Source of the DNA: an uncultured Bacteroidaceae bacterium
Lineage (GTDB): Bacteria > Bacteroidota > Bacteroidia > Bacteroidales > Bacteroidaceae
Direction: 5' to 3'
Length of the DNA: 23,175 bases
Assembly: GCA_904501945.1 (NCBI GenBank)
Contig: CAJGCU010000025.1
Span: forward strand, 1 to 23,175
Position 1 is the first letter of the stretch. Every line of letters begins with the position of its first letter. The position numbers and the translations under genes were made by a program. Below, in pieces: positions 1 to 8,100 of this stretch. Below the pieces are notes generated by a model that saw only the letters and a program-made list of their open reading frames with translations, was not told the origin of the DNA and made no database searches.

Positions 1-432
1 AAGGACTGGCGTGGTGGCCGCGCTGCTGCTGGCAACATCATCCCATCTTCTACAGGTGCTGCTAAGGCTGTAGGCAAGGTTATCCCAGAACTCAACGGCA
101 AGCTCACAGGTATGGCATTCCGCGTTCCAACACTCGACGTATCTGTAGTTGACCTCACAGTTAACCTCGCTAAGCCAGCTACATACGCTGAAATCTGCGC
201 AGCTATGAAGGAAGCTTCTGAAACATACCTCAACGGCGTTCTCGGCTATGCTGACGAAGACGTAGTATCTGCTGACTTCCTCGGCGACACTCGCACTTCA
301 ATCTTCGACGCTAAGGCTGGTATCGCTCTCACAGATACATTCGTTAAGGTTGTATCTTGGTATGACAACGAGATCGGTTACTCTAACAAGGTTCTCGAGC
401 TCATCGCTTACATGGCTAAGGTTAACGCTTAA
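1..432 (+). CDS. gap: Glyceraldehyde-3-phosphate dehydrogenase, C-terminal part
   Basis: Glycolytic enzyme that oxidises glyceraldehyde-3-phosphate to 1,3-bisphosphoglycerate with NAD in the cytoplasm. The frame is open from base 1, so the gene begins before the window and about 143 C-terminal residues are seen. The catalytic-domain segment GGRAAAGNIIPSSTGAAKAV and the C-terminal SWYDNEIGYSNKVLELI motif are hallmarks of GAPDH. Codon use is strongly restricted (many GCT, GTT, CTC, AAG), as expected for a very highly expressed gene, and differs from the ABC-F gene that follows. A strong hairpin terminator lies 24 bases after the stop, so it is probably the last gene of its transcript. Confidence 0.97.
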   Translation, partial: KDWRGGRAAAGNIIPSSTGAAKAVGKVIPELNGKLTGMAFRVPTLDVSVVDLTVNLAKPATYAEICAAMKEASETYLNGVLGYADEDVVSADFLGDTRTSIFDAKAGIALTDTFVKVVSWYDNEIGYSNKVLELIAYMAKVNA

Positions 433-456
433 TCAACCAGCGACAGACAATATTCA

Positions 457-487
457 AGGGCATTCCTCCGGGAGTGCCCTTTCTTTT
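457..487 (+). terminator. Intrinsic terminator after gap
   Basis: A 10-bp stem (AGGGCATTCC paired with GGAGTGCCCT, one G-U pair) with a TCCG tetraloop is followed by TTCTTTT. It lies directly after the gap stop codon and closes that transcript. Confidence 0.85.
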
Positions 488-591
488 ATCCCTTGCCCCC
501 CTCCATGCCGCCAGCAGGCATTCCAGTCGCGAATCCCTCCAGCAAGGCAAGTTTTTGGCGGGCAGATACCCTCACTTCGTCAAAAAAGTCG

Positions 592-599
592 TATATTTG
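592..599 (+). promoter_or_regulatory. Bacteroidetes -7 promoter element for the ABC-F gene
   Basis: TATATTTG matches the Bacteroidetes -7 consensus TAnnTTTG and lies 36 bases before the ATG at 636. No convincing -33 TTG box is seen at the usual 19-21 base spacing. It argues that translation starts at 636 and not at the in-frame upstream ATG at 474, which lies before the promoter and inside the gap terminator. Confidence 0.6.
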
Positions 600-635
600 T
601 ACCCAAATTGCAAATACTCAAAAAAATACATAAAG

Positions 636-2246
<1,611 letters not shown>

Positions 2247-2256
2247 TCACCTCAAG

Positions 2257-2293
2257 AATGAAGCCCCAGCGAAAGCTGAGGCTTCATTTTTCT
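2257..2293 (+). terminator. Intrinsic terminator after the ABC-F gene
   Basis: ATGAAGCC and GGCTTCAT form the outer stem, CAGC and GCTG the inner stem, with a GAAA tetraloop; TTTTTCTT follows. This terminator is unrelated to the one that follows the two displaced copies of the ABC-F tail (3306 and 6021), so the 3' flank of the intact gene has been replaced. Confidence 0.85.
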
Positions 2294-2463
2294 TGTTATT
2301 AGCCATTGGTGAAAAGGTGCGTGGTGCGCCCCGCTAAATGAAAGATGTGGGGGAAGGGGGAGTATTTCCCTGTCGCCATAGAGCGCCGCTTCAATCTTCC
2401 TTCGTCAGGTTGCTGTTTCGTCCATTATTTTTCTTTTTCTTTGGTGGTACAAAAATAAATGCA

Positions 2464-2471
2464 TAACTTTG
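2464..2471 (+). promoter_or_regulatory. Promoter of the toxin-antitoxin operon
   Basis: TAACTTTG matches TAnnTTTG, with a CTTTGG stretch about 20 bases upstream as a possible -33 box. It lies after the ATG at 2459 and before the ATG at 2498, which decides the antitoxin start. The stretch from 2294 to here shows no gene. Confidence 0.65.
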
Positions 2472-2497
2472 TAGGCAAATCAAAATCCTTTGAAGAT

Positions 2498-2755
2498 ATG
2501 ACAGCCATACAATTAAATGCGATGAATGTCGAACTTTGGCAAAGCATCGGAGCCATTGCCGACAATGAACTTCTGATGAGGCGTCTGACCCGATACGCCA
2601 AGAAACTTGCTATGGAGAAGAAGGCCGACCCAACGGAGATGACAAAGGAAGAGTTCTTTGCCCGTGTGGACAAGGCGGAAAGAGAAATAGCCGAGGGTAA
2701 AGGTACGACCTTTACAAATCGTGAAGAGATGAACAAGTGGCTAAACTCTCTCTGA
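2498..2755 (+). CDS. Antitoxin of a YoeB-type toxin-antitoxin pair
   Basis: A small protein of 85 residues that should neutralise the toxin encoded immediately downstream and, as usual for type II systems, repress its own promoter. The N-terminus (MTAIQLNAMNVELWQSIG) is followed by a helical, charged middle rich in Lys and Glu and a C-terminus ending NKWLNSL. This layout is common in Bacteroidetes antitoxins paired with Txe/YoeB toxins. I do not see a clear Phd/YefM signature, so the family name is inferred mainly from the neighbour. The ATG at 2498 is preferred over 2459 because a -7 element lies between them. The stop is two bases before the toxin start, so translation is probably coupled. 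Confidence 0.75.
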   Translation: MTAIQLNAMNVELWQSIGAIADNELLMRRLTRYAKKLAMEKKADPTEMTKEEFFARVDKAEREIAEGKGTTFTNREEMNKWLNSL

Positions 2756-2757
2756 CC

Positions 2758-3030
2758 ATGTATTCCATCACCTATTCCCTCGAAGCCCAAGAAGGGCTTG
2801 CCAAACTGAAACGTAGTGAGCCTGCAGCTTTCAGAAAGGCGGTTAAACTGTTGAATGAAATTGTTGAGCACCCACAAAGCGGCACAGGGCATCCGGAACC
2901 GCTGAAAGGGATGCCTGAAAACCGCTGGAGCCGCCAAATCACGAAGAAGCATCGTCTGGTATATCGTATCTTCGAGACGGAGGTTCATGTAGATGTGCTT
3001 TCCACCTATGGCCATTATGGGGATAAATAA
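2758..3030 (+). CDS. yoeB: YoeB/Txe family toxin, ribosome-dependent mRNA interferase
   Basis: A 90-residue RelE-superfamily toxin that would cleave mRNA at the ribosomal A site when its antitoxin is degraded. Family hallmarks visible in order are HPEPLKG (the catalytic Glu region), RWSRQITKKHRLVYRI (Arg and the WSRxIxxxHRLVY signature) and the C-terminal GHYG, which keeps the His-Tyr pair used in catalysis. Length is typical of YoeB (about 84 residues in E. coli). The ATG at 2758 fits the two-base gap after the antitoxin; an upstream GTG at 2737 would overlap it. The pair sits between two copies of the ABC-F 3' end, so it is cargo of the insertion and may stabilise it. Confidence 0.92.
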   Translation: MYSITYSLEAQEGLAKLKRSEPAAFRKAVKLLNEIVEHPQSGTGHPEPLKGMPENRWSRQITKKHRLVYRIFETEVHVDVLSTYGHYGDK

Positions 3031-3085
3031 ATCCATTCTTCTTTATTAATACTTCTCTTAACATTTGCTTGTTTGAGGACATCTT

Positions 3086-3174
3086 TTAGTCGTACTCACC
3101 ACTTTCATAGTAGCTGTCATGGTCATCCTCCGAGTCATATAACGCAGAGCCATGATCGTTAAATTTGTGACGTT
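3086..3174 (-). pseudogene. Possible truncated gene end (acidic tail), family unknown
   Basis: Read on the minus strand, 28 codons and a TAA encode an acidic, Tyr/Asp/Glu-rich tail (DSEDDHDSYYESGEYD). The open frame continues upstream only into the duplicated ABC-F tail, where it is antisense, so any original gene was cut at 3174/3175, the recombination junction. I do not recognise the family. It may be chance coding, but the exact coincidence with the junction suggests a remnant of a gene brought in by the inserted DNA. Confidence 0.3.
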
Positions 3175-3280
3175 CCGCATCATCGAGCTCGCCCCCAAGG
3201 GACACATCGACAAGCTCATGCAGTACGACGACTACATCCACAGCGACGACATCAAGGAGCTGCGAAGCAAGATATACTAA
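3175..3280 (+). pseudogene. Displaced 3' end of the ABC-F gene (copy 2)
   Basis: A 104-bp perfect copy of the end of the intact ABC-F gene, finished by TAA instead of TGA. It has no start codon or promoter and encodes only the last residues (IIELAPKGHIDKL and on to ELRSKIY). The sequence after the stop (GCCGCGGCATG and a strong hairpin) is shared with copy 3 and probably represents the ancestral flank of the ABC-F gene. Confidence 0.9.
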
Positions 3281-3305
3281 GCCGCGGCATGACCTCAGCA
3301 TAGAA

Positions 3306-3346
3306 AAGCCCCTGCACATTTCTTTTGTGCGGGGGTTTGTTTGTTT
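3306..3346 (+). terminator. Terminator in module copy A
   Basis: A stem of AAGCCCCTGCAC with GTGCGGGGGTTT closes over a T-rich loop and is followed by GTTTGTTTTT. The copy at 6021 pairs slightly better (GGGGGCTT). It stops read-through from the upstream interval before the cargo promoter. Confidence 0.8.
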
Positions 3347-3431
3347 TTGGATGCCTCCATCCTGTCAAGGACATATAGGGTAAACATCCACTTTTTATTC
3401 CCAAATAGTTGTTGGAATGCGGATGAATTTT

Positions 3432-3439
3432 TATCTTTG
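3432..3439 (+). promoter_or_regulatory. Promoter in module copy A, drives the cargo operon
   Basis: TATCTTTG matches the Bacteroidetes -7 TAnnTTTG, and TTG at 3409-3411 gives a -33 box with a 20-base spacer. Transcription would begin near 3446, giving a leader of about 125 nt before the cargo start at 3573. That leader contains a 36-codon ORF (ATG at 3465, preceded by AAGGGA) running in frame into the first cargo gene. Confidence 0.7.
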
Positions 3440-3572
3440 CAAGTGGAACAGAACCAAGGGAAATATGACTGCACGTCGGCAGAATATGCGCCCCTTGCAA
3501 GTCTTGAAGGATTGGGACTTGGTGACAGACGAGGAGAGAAAAGTTGTTTTGCGATTAAATGGAGGAAAATAT

Positions 3573-3944
3573 ATGAAAAGATTTTTATTGATTTTATTGC
3601 TTTGTGTTCCTTTTGTTTGTAATGCTCAAACAGAAGAAAAAAAGTATTACATCTATAGTATCGTGTCTTTTGAAGGAGAATTCACGAAAGAGAATTTCAA
3701 GGTATATTTTGATGATGGTAAAGAGGTGAAAAGGCTTCGGAATGACAATGATAATAAGATGAGATTCACTACTCCTGCTGGCGCATTGATGTATTTCTTG
3801 TCACAGGGATGGGAGATGTACCTAAATGGTTCAACTGTTCAAGGTGATTCAGGAATATCGACAACCAGTTCCTATTGGATTCTACGAAAGCCTTGTTCTA
3901 AAGAGGAATTTGAAAATGCAGTGAAAGCGGCGACAAAAAAGTGA
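3573..3944 (+). CDS. Small exported protein of unknown function
   Basis: A protein of 123 residues with a clear signal peptide, MKRFLLILLLCVPFVCNAQ, cut probably after NAQ or CNA; the Cys at 16 could also suit a lipobox only poorly. The mature part is about 100 residues, with an aromatic N-terminal strand (YYIYSIVSF), an acidic stretch, then ALMYFLSQGWEMYLNG and YWILRKP near the end, a pattern seen in small periplasmic Bacteroidetes proteins. I do not recognise a named family. The start at 3573 has an excellent ribosome binding site (GGAGGA at 3561). An upstream in-frame ATG at 3465 would add 36 residues before the signal peptide, which is unlikely for an exported protein. It is the first gene after module copy A. 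Confidence 0.75.
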   Translation: MKRFLLILLLCVPFVCNAQTEEKKYYIYSIVSFEGEFTKENFKVYFDDGKEVKRLRNDNDNKMRFTTPAGALMYFLSQGWEMYLNGSTVQGDSGISTTSSYWILRKPCSKEEFENAVKAATKK

Positions 3945-4025
3945 TGAATAAAAGAGAATAGCATAAATAAGCTAAAGGTACAACCTAGGTCGACTGTTCC
4001 ATCAAAAAGGGAGTGGATTTGTGTT

Positions 4026-4316
4026 ATGTTGCAATATCTGACAGAAAAAATTATGACAAAAGATTTTTACGATAAGCTTCAAAAGATCATTTTTGAGTGT
4101 GAACAGCACCCATACGAGGCTTCACAACCTTATTCGTTTGAGAGCGGTTGGGAGGGTAGGATAAGCAAAGAATGTCTTGGAATATGGACAAAAGAGTATT
4201 ATGACATTTTGCTACATCACAAAGATGAAAAAGTAAATGAAATGTGTGGAAAATCAAGGCTGAAATGCTTTGTGCTTTGCGACAAAAGTGGTTGTATGTA
4301 CTTGGCTTATCATTAA
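4026..4316 (+). CDS. Hypothetical cytoplasmic protein, 96 residues
   Basis: An unrecognised protein with no signal peptide or membrane segment. Visible features are a charged N-terminal helix (TKDFYDKLQKIIFECEQ), an aromatic middle (SFESGWEGRISKECLGIWTKEYYDIL) and a Cys-containing end (CFVLCDKSGCMYLAYH) with a CxxxxxC spacing. The ATG at 4026 is chosen because GGGAG lies 13 bases upstream; ATG at 4053 is an alternative. It follows the first cargo gene after 81 bases and is 16 bases before the CoiA-like gene, so it is probably cotranscribed. Its small size beside a nuclease-fold gene would suit an accessory or inhibitor role, but that is only a guess. Confidence 0.6.
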   Translation: MLQYLTEKIMTKDFYDKLQKIIFECEQHPYEASQPYSFESGWEGRISKECLGIWTKEYYDILLHHKDEKVNEMCGKSRLKCFVLCDKSGCMYLAYH

Positions 4317-4332
4317 ACAAGGTATATCATTT

Positions 4333-5187
4333 ATGAAAACAGCATTGCATGAATTAGCTCAGCTACAAATTGTGAAGGCATGTAACCAATTAGGGATGCA
4401 GGCGCAAATGGAATATGTTGGCAACGGATGGAGGGCAGATGTTTTTATCCAATATAATTGCAAGAAATATGCATTTGAAATACAACTAACCCCGCAGTCT
4501 TTGAAAAAAACTCAAGAAAGGCAAGAAAAATATATCAAAGACGGAATCATCTGTTGTTGGCTCTTTGAGAAAGAACCTTCAAGGCAAAGATTGGAACTTG
4601 AAGATTTGCCTATATTTAGACTTATACAGGAAGATGATTCATTAATGGTTTCTTTGAAAGGCCGAAAAACATTAGCACTCGACATTTTTGTGAAAGATTT
4701 TATTACTGATAAAATAAAATTCTGCAAAACACTCAGACCTTTACCACGCGTGAATGTGGTCTTTGTTGAAATGCCTTGTTGGAAATGTGGAAGTATGAAT
4801 CATTTTTATTACATAGCACCATTCAGTTCTGCTTGTAATACGGAAATATTTCATGATGAAGCAATGTGGACATCTGATAAATTCTTATTCCGACCAGAAA
4901 TATTGAGGAAAATACATGAATACGCATCCTCTGATGAAGGAAAATATCTGATTTTGGCTACTATAAAGGAAAGATATAGTAGTGTGGTTGGTAACTCATA
5001 TATGTCTTTTGGCTGTTCTTGTTGTGATAGTATTTTCGGAGATTTCTACATACACAGTGCCATTGCGGATGCATGGTATGGCGATGGTGTTGTAGGCAAA
5101 TATTCTTTCGACATCGATTTTGATTTAGATACACGCATAGACCTACCACATTGGTGTCATTCTGGTGAAAATTCTTTTTGTGAATAA
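4333..5187 (+). CDS. CoiA-like protein with PD-(D/E)XK nuclease fold and zinc-ribbon cysteines
   Basis: A protein of 284 residues. The N-terminal 90 residues match the CoiA nuclease-like core: HE at 6-7, an Asp in WRADVFI (D36) and a FEIQLTPQSL segment giving E49-x-Q51, followed by a helix with RxxxY and CCWLFE. These are the D...ExQ active-site positions of that PD-(D/E)XK branch. The C-terminal half carries CWKCG and CSCCD pairs, which look like a split zinc ribbon. CoiA is a competence-linked factor in Gram-positives; homologues in Bacteroidetes have no established role and may act on DNA in defence or recombination. The ATG at 4333 starts directly on the conserved domain. The gene's last codons recur as a diverged relic at 6311, showing that this gene family has been cargo behind both module copies. 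Confidence 0.75.
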   Translation: MKTALHELAQLQIVKACNQLGMQAQMEYVGNGWRADVFIQYNCKKYAFEIQLTPQSLKKTQERQEKYIKDGIICCWLFEKEPSRQRLELEDLPIFRLIQEDDSLMVSLKGRKTLALDIFVKDFITDKIKFCKTLRPLPRVNVVFVEMPCWKCGSMNHFYYIAPFSSACNTEIFHDEAMWTSDKFLFRPEILRKIHEYASSDEGKYLILATIKERYSSVVGNSYMSFGCSCCDSIFGDFYIHSAIADAWYGDGVVGKYSFDIDFDLDTRIDLPHWCHSGENSFCE

Positions 5188-5209
5188 TTATACTAAAATT
5201 TTACTATCA

Positions 5210-5863
5210 ATGAAAAAGATTATTTCCTTTGTTTTATTTTTTTTGCCGTTGTCAATAATGGCACAAACCTCTTTCATTTTGAGTTCTGGCGGAAAAGAAG
5301 GCGAACATAAATTCGGTATTGTGGAAAATGGCGACACGATATGGGACGATGCGGCATATAGGAAAATGGCTATAGAAAAAAACAGAGTCTATGAATTTTG
5401 TAATATCCCTTTTGGAACATCATACGAAGAGGTTGAAGAAATCCTAAAGAAAAAATTTGGGCAGCCAGATCGTGAACATACTGATAGGCAAGGCATATAT
5501 TACTCGAATGTCTTTTATGCAGGAAAATTGTTTGACACAATCTATTTCATGTTCCAATCAGATGGCGAAAACAGTTATATGAATGGTGGAAAGTTCATTC
5601 TCAAAGCTAAAGGAAAAAGAGCCGCGTTAAGAACGCTTGAGGAATTTAATGACTTAATGAAAGAAAGATACCCTACTGTTGAAACTAAAATAGGCAAGTA
5701 TAAAGGATATATTGGAGGGCAAGACCCCTTATTGGACGAATCAAAATTTGGTTTTTATATAGATATAATAAGAAATCCCAATATGCCTTATGGCGAATTG
5801 AGTTATGAATATTTCGTCAGGTTATGTTATGGTCCTTTCAATTATATAGAAGAAGGATTCTAA
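5210..5863 (+). CDS. Exported protein of unknown function
   Basis: A protein of 217 residues with signal peptide MKKIISFVLFFLPLSIMAQ and predicted cleavage after MAQ. The mature protein has a charged segment with FGTSYEEVEEILKKKFGQ (residues around 60-85) followed by alternating strands such as YYSNVFYAGKLFDTIYFMF. That pattern resembles small periplasmic domains in which a short helix, G-x-S-x-E-E-V, leads into a beta sheet. No catalytic motif is seen and I assign no family. ATG at 5210 is chosen because the signal peptide begins there. It follows the CoiA-like gene by 22 bases and ends the cargo operon. About 90 bases of apparently non-coding DNA separate it from module copy B. Confidence 0.75.
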   Translation: MKKIISFVLFFLPLSIMAQTSFILSSGGKEGEHKFGIVENGDTIWDDAAYRKMAIEKNRVYEFCNIPFGTSYEEVEEILKKKFGQPDREHTDRQGIYYSNVFYAGKLFDTIYFMFQSDGENSYMNGGKFILKAKGKRAALRTLEEFNDLMKERYPTVETKIGKYKGYIGGQDPLLDESKFGFYIDIIRNPNMPYGELSYEYFVRLCYGPFNYIEEGF

Positions 5864-6020
5864 TTTAACTCACGTTTAAAAAAGGATTTTGTGCGGAATT
5901 AATGGAAATAGATGGATGAAGGTCGATAAGGAGAAAGCGTGAGAGGACACCGTCACAGCGACGACATCAAGGAGCTGCGAAGCAAGATATACTAAGCCGC
6001 GGCATGGCCTCAGCATAGAA

Positions 6021-6060
6021 AAGCCCCTGCACATTTCTTTGTGCGGGGGCTTGTTTGTTT
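6021..6060 (+). terminator. Terminator in module copy B
   Basis: A 12-bp stem of AAGCCCCTGCAC and GTGCGGGGGCTT (one T-G pair) with a loop ATTTCTTT is followed by GTTTGTTTTT. It would end transcription of the cargo operon that stops at 5863. Confidence 0.82.
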
Positions 6061-6145
6061 TTGGATGCCTCCATCCTGTCAAGGACATATAGGGTAAACA
6101 TCCACTTTTTATTCCCAAATAGTTGTTGGAATGCGGATGAATTTT

Positions 6146-6153
6146 TATCTTTG
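6146..6153 (+). promoter_or_regulatory. Promoter in module copy B
   Basis: TATCTTTG with the same upstream TTG box as copy A. It is expected to transcribe the 35-codon ORF at 6179 and then the NERD gene at 6392. Confidence 0.65.
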
Positions 6154-6178
6154 CAAGTGGAACAGAATCAAGGGAAAT

Positions 6179-6286
6179 ATGACTGCACGTCGGCAGAATA
6201 TGCGCCCCTTGCAAGTTTTGAAGGATTGGGACTTGGTGACAGACGAGGAGAGAATAGTTGTTTTGCGATTAAATGGAGGAAAATGA
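6179..6286 (+). CDS. Short ORF in module copy B (35 residues), possible leader peptide or gene start remnant
   Basis: A short ORF that starts MTARRQNMRPLQVLKDWDLV and ends LRLNGGK before TGA. It has AAGGGA as a plausible ribosome binding site and lies about 25 bases after the promoter. In copy A the same ORF (from 3465) has no stop and runs in frame into the first cargo gene. It is basic then acidic, with no signal peptide. It could be a translated leader, or the 5' end of the gene that originally followed the ABC-F locus before cargo replaced its body. Conservation between the two copies follows from their recent duplication and does not prove coding. Confidence 0.4.
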   Translation: MTARRQNMRPLQVLKDWDLVTDEERIVVLRLNGGK

Positions 6287-6310
6287 TTAAAATGTGAAAT
6301 TAGATGTGCG

Positions 6311-6349
6311 CATTGGTGTAATCTTGGCGGCCATTCTTTCTGTGAATAA
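6311..6349 (+). pseudogene. Relic of the 3' end of a CoiA-like gene
   Basis: The frame from 6311 reads HWCNLGGHSFCE and then TAA. The intact CoiA-like gene at 4333-5187 ends HWCHSGENSFCE and TAA. Over 40 bases about 32 match, including the bases after the stop. Nothing of the rest of the gene remains, so a deletion has joined the module end (6284) to this tail. Confidence 0.7.
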
Positions 6350-6391
6350 TATGTATGCCAGGTGCAGATTTGATGAATTAAACACGTAAAT

Positions 6392-7176
6392 ATGTCTTTA
6401 TACATTATTATAATACTCGTTCTGATGGTCGGTGTGGTTATCTTCCGGAAGTGGTATAACTCATCGACTCAGAAAGGTGTCAGGGGAGAGGCAAGGGTGC
6501 ACAAAGTCCTTGCCCGGCTTCCGGAGGACTATCATTTGTTGGAGGATATTGTACTAAAAACAAAGAGAGGGACGACGCAGATAGACCATGTGGTGGTGTC
6601 GAAATTTGGCGTGTTTTTGATTGAGACGAAGAACTACAGGGGTGATATTTATGGGAGTGATAATCGGAAGGAGTGGACACAGATTATCCCCACATATGTA
6701 AAATTCGGGAATAGTAAGACATACACCTATATCACGAAGAACAGATTATACAATCCTGTCAAGCAGTCTTTCCTTCACCTGTATGAAATCAAGAACAATT
6801 TCGATGAATACCCCAATCTAAAGGTGATTCCCATTGTGGTTTTCGTCGGGGATGCGGATCTTTCTCATGTGGAGTCGAATATTCAGTTGTATACGAATCG
6901 GAACTTATAGACACCATTAGAAGTTACCGGTCAGATGTCCTTTCTGATGAAGATGTGGATTTTATTGTCAGAAGGCTCATGGGGCGCAATGTCAGGAAGG
7001 AGGTGAGTAACAGGAGGCATGTGCGGAACATCAAGATGGCAAAGAAGGAGCACGTGAAAAAAGTGAAGGCGGGAATCTGCCCCAAGTGCGGAGGCCAGTT
7101 GGTTCAACGTACAGGTTCATACGGCAGATTCTGGGGATGTTCAAACTATCCTGGATGCAGGTATGCGGCACAATGA
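6392..7176 (+). pseudogene. NERD-domain nuclease-like protein with C4 zinc ribbon, broken by a -1 frameshift
   Basis: The first part (6392-6910) has an N-terminal membrane anchor (YIIIILVLMVGVVIF) and a NERD domain: GVRGEARVHKVL, QIDHVVVSKFGVFLIETKN with the D...ExK nuclease positions, then a strand-rich region ending IQLYTNRNL and TAG. A single-base shift near 6892-6897 restores continuation: ESELIDTIRSYRSDVLSDED runs straight into DFIVRRLMGRNV and a topoisomerase-type C4 zinc ribbon (CPKCGGQLVQR, then FWGCSNYPGCRY) ending at 7176. NERD plus this ribbon is a known architecture, so the two pieces are one gene of about 260 residues. The cause may be a real one-base deletion, a sequencing error or programmed frameshifting; no obvious slippery heptamer is seen. 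NERD proteins are suspected DNA-processing or defence factors. Confidence 0.82.
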
Positions 7177-7205
7177 TGAATATAAAAAGAAGGATTAATT
7201 CAACT

Positions 7206-8060
7206 ATGGACGAGAGAGAACTGAAGGAGATGCTGTCTGCGATTGAGGGTGCGGGTTGGCAGACGGAGCTGTGCGACACGCCCGTGCCGGTGAGCTATCA
7301 TGCGGTGAAGTGCGGATTGCCTGCGGAGATGGGCGATGACTACATTGACGACTATGTGCTGCTGCCGAAGGCTCTGGTGGGCACGCATCCGTATGTGCTG
7401 GTGCCTGTGTCGGGCGACTCGATGATTGATGCTGGCTATGAGAATGGTGACAAGTTGAGGGTGCAGCTGGGTGTGGATGCCTATGATGGCGACGATGTGT
7501 TTGTGTGGGTGGATGGCGGCTGCACGGTGAAGACGCTTTTCACGGATGAGGATGGGAACCGCTGGCTGGTGCCCAGAAATGACACTTATGATGCTATTCT
7601 GCTGACGGAGGATATGGATGTGAGGGTGTTCGGTGTGGTGAGGAGTGTGGAGAAGGTGTCGCCGAAGAATTCGTCGCGTGAGTTGCTGAAGAGCATACGC
7701 CGCACGAAGGAGAAGCAGAAGCAGGCGATGAGGATGCCGGCCGAGGTGGTGGACAGGCAGCTGGTGGCGGTGAGCGGCATTGTGGTGCATGCGCGGCAAT
7801 GGTATGCGGTTTATCGTGCCCTGCTCGACAGGAATCTGGTGCAGGCTGGTGATTATCAGGGTTTTTGCGCGCACGTGAGGGAGCTGGTGCCTGACCACAG
7901 GCATCTGCCTGACGCGAAGGAGATTGCGCGAATGGCTGTGCAGAGTTTCTCCAAGCCTGTGACGATGTGGACGGAGAATGATGCGCCTGTGAGGGGCACT
8001 CGTTTCCGCGATTATCTGAACATTGCTCTGACGATGGGCAGTCTGCTCTCTAACTCTTAA
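7206..8060 (+). CDS. S24/LexA-type peptidase-like regulator with an extra C-terminal domain
   Basis: A protein of 284 residues. The central part matches the S24 (LexA/UmuD/phage repressor) fold: VSGDSMIDAGYENGD with catalytic Ser72, then GCTVKTLF with catalytic Lys109, and a final strand VFGVVRSVEKV. It has no recognisable N-terminal helix-turn-helix; residues 1-45 are a short, different segment. A basic linker (RRTKEKQKQAMRM) joins a C-terminal domain of about 100 residues (RQWYAVYRALLDRN to LTMGSLL) that I do not recognise. By family, such proteins self-cleave on DNA damage and derepress mobile-element genes. Its position at the head of the replication-like island suits that role. ATG 7206 has AGAAGGAT about 17 bases upstream. 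Codon use shifts here to GTG- and CTG-rich, unlike the AT-rich cargo before it. Confidence 0.75.
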   Translation: MDERELKEMLSAIEGAGWQTELCDTPVPVSYHAVKCGLPAEMGDDYIDDYVLLPKALVGTHPYVLVPVSGDSMIDAGYENGDKLRVQLGVDAYDGDDVFVWVDGGCTVKTLFTDEDGNRWLVPRNDTYDAILLTEDMDVRVFGVVRSVEKVSPKNSSRELLKSIRRTKEKQKQAMRMPAEVVDRQLVAVSGIVVHARQWYAVYRALLDRNLVQAGDYQGFCAHVRELVPDHRHLPDAKEIARMAVQSFSKPVTMWTENDAPVRGTRFRDYLNIALTMGSLLSNS

Positions 8061-8100
8061 GGATGAAAGATTCCCGCCCCAATAGGGCTTTTTAGAGTGA

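Larger units (their letters stand above)
3239..3570 (+). repeat. 332-bp module, copy A: ABC-F tail, terminator, promoter, leader ORF, RBS
   Basis: This segment matches 5954-6284 over its whole length with about five substitutions and one single-base indel. In order it holds the last 13 codons of ABC-F, an intrinsic terminator (3306-3346), a promoter (-7 TATCTTTG at 3432), a short ORF starting at 3465 and a GGAGGA ribosome binding site at 3561. Identity ends at 3570, two bases before the start codon of the first cargo gene. The two copies enclose the 3573-5863 cargo. Confidence 0.92.
5954..6284 (+). repeat. 331-bp module, copy B: ABC-F tail, terminator, promoter, leader ORF, RBS
   Basis: Near-identical to 3239-3570, at an offset of 2715 and then 2714 after a one-base deletion in a T run. 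Here the ABC-F portion is only about 42 bp before the TAA at 5993-5995. The right end again stops at the ribosome binding site. The following sequence differs from copy A and contains no intact cargo gene before the NERD gene. Confidence 0.92.

Noticed and set aside
474..635. A 54-residue N-terminal extension of the ABC-F protein
   Set aside because: The upstream start lies inside the gap terminator and before the TATATTTG promoter; residues before 636 resemble no ABC-F N-terminus.
3417..3572. N-terminal extension of the first cargo protein through the module
   Set aside because: It would bury the signal peptide, part of it precedes the transcript start, and GGAGGA stands in the right place for the ATG at 3573.
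2247..7176. Insertion sequence or transposon as the source of the accessory zone
   Set aside because: No transposase, terminal inverted repeats or short target duplications were found; the long direct repeats are parts of the ABC-F gene and its flank.
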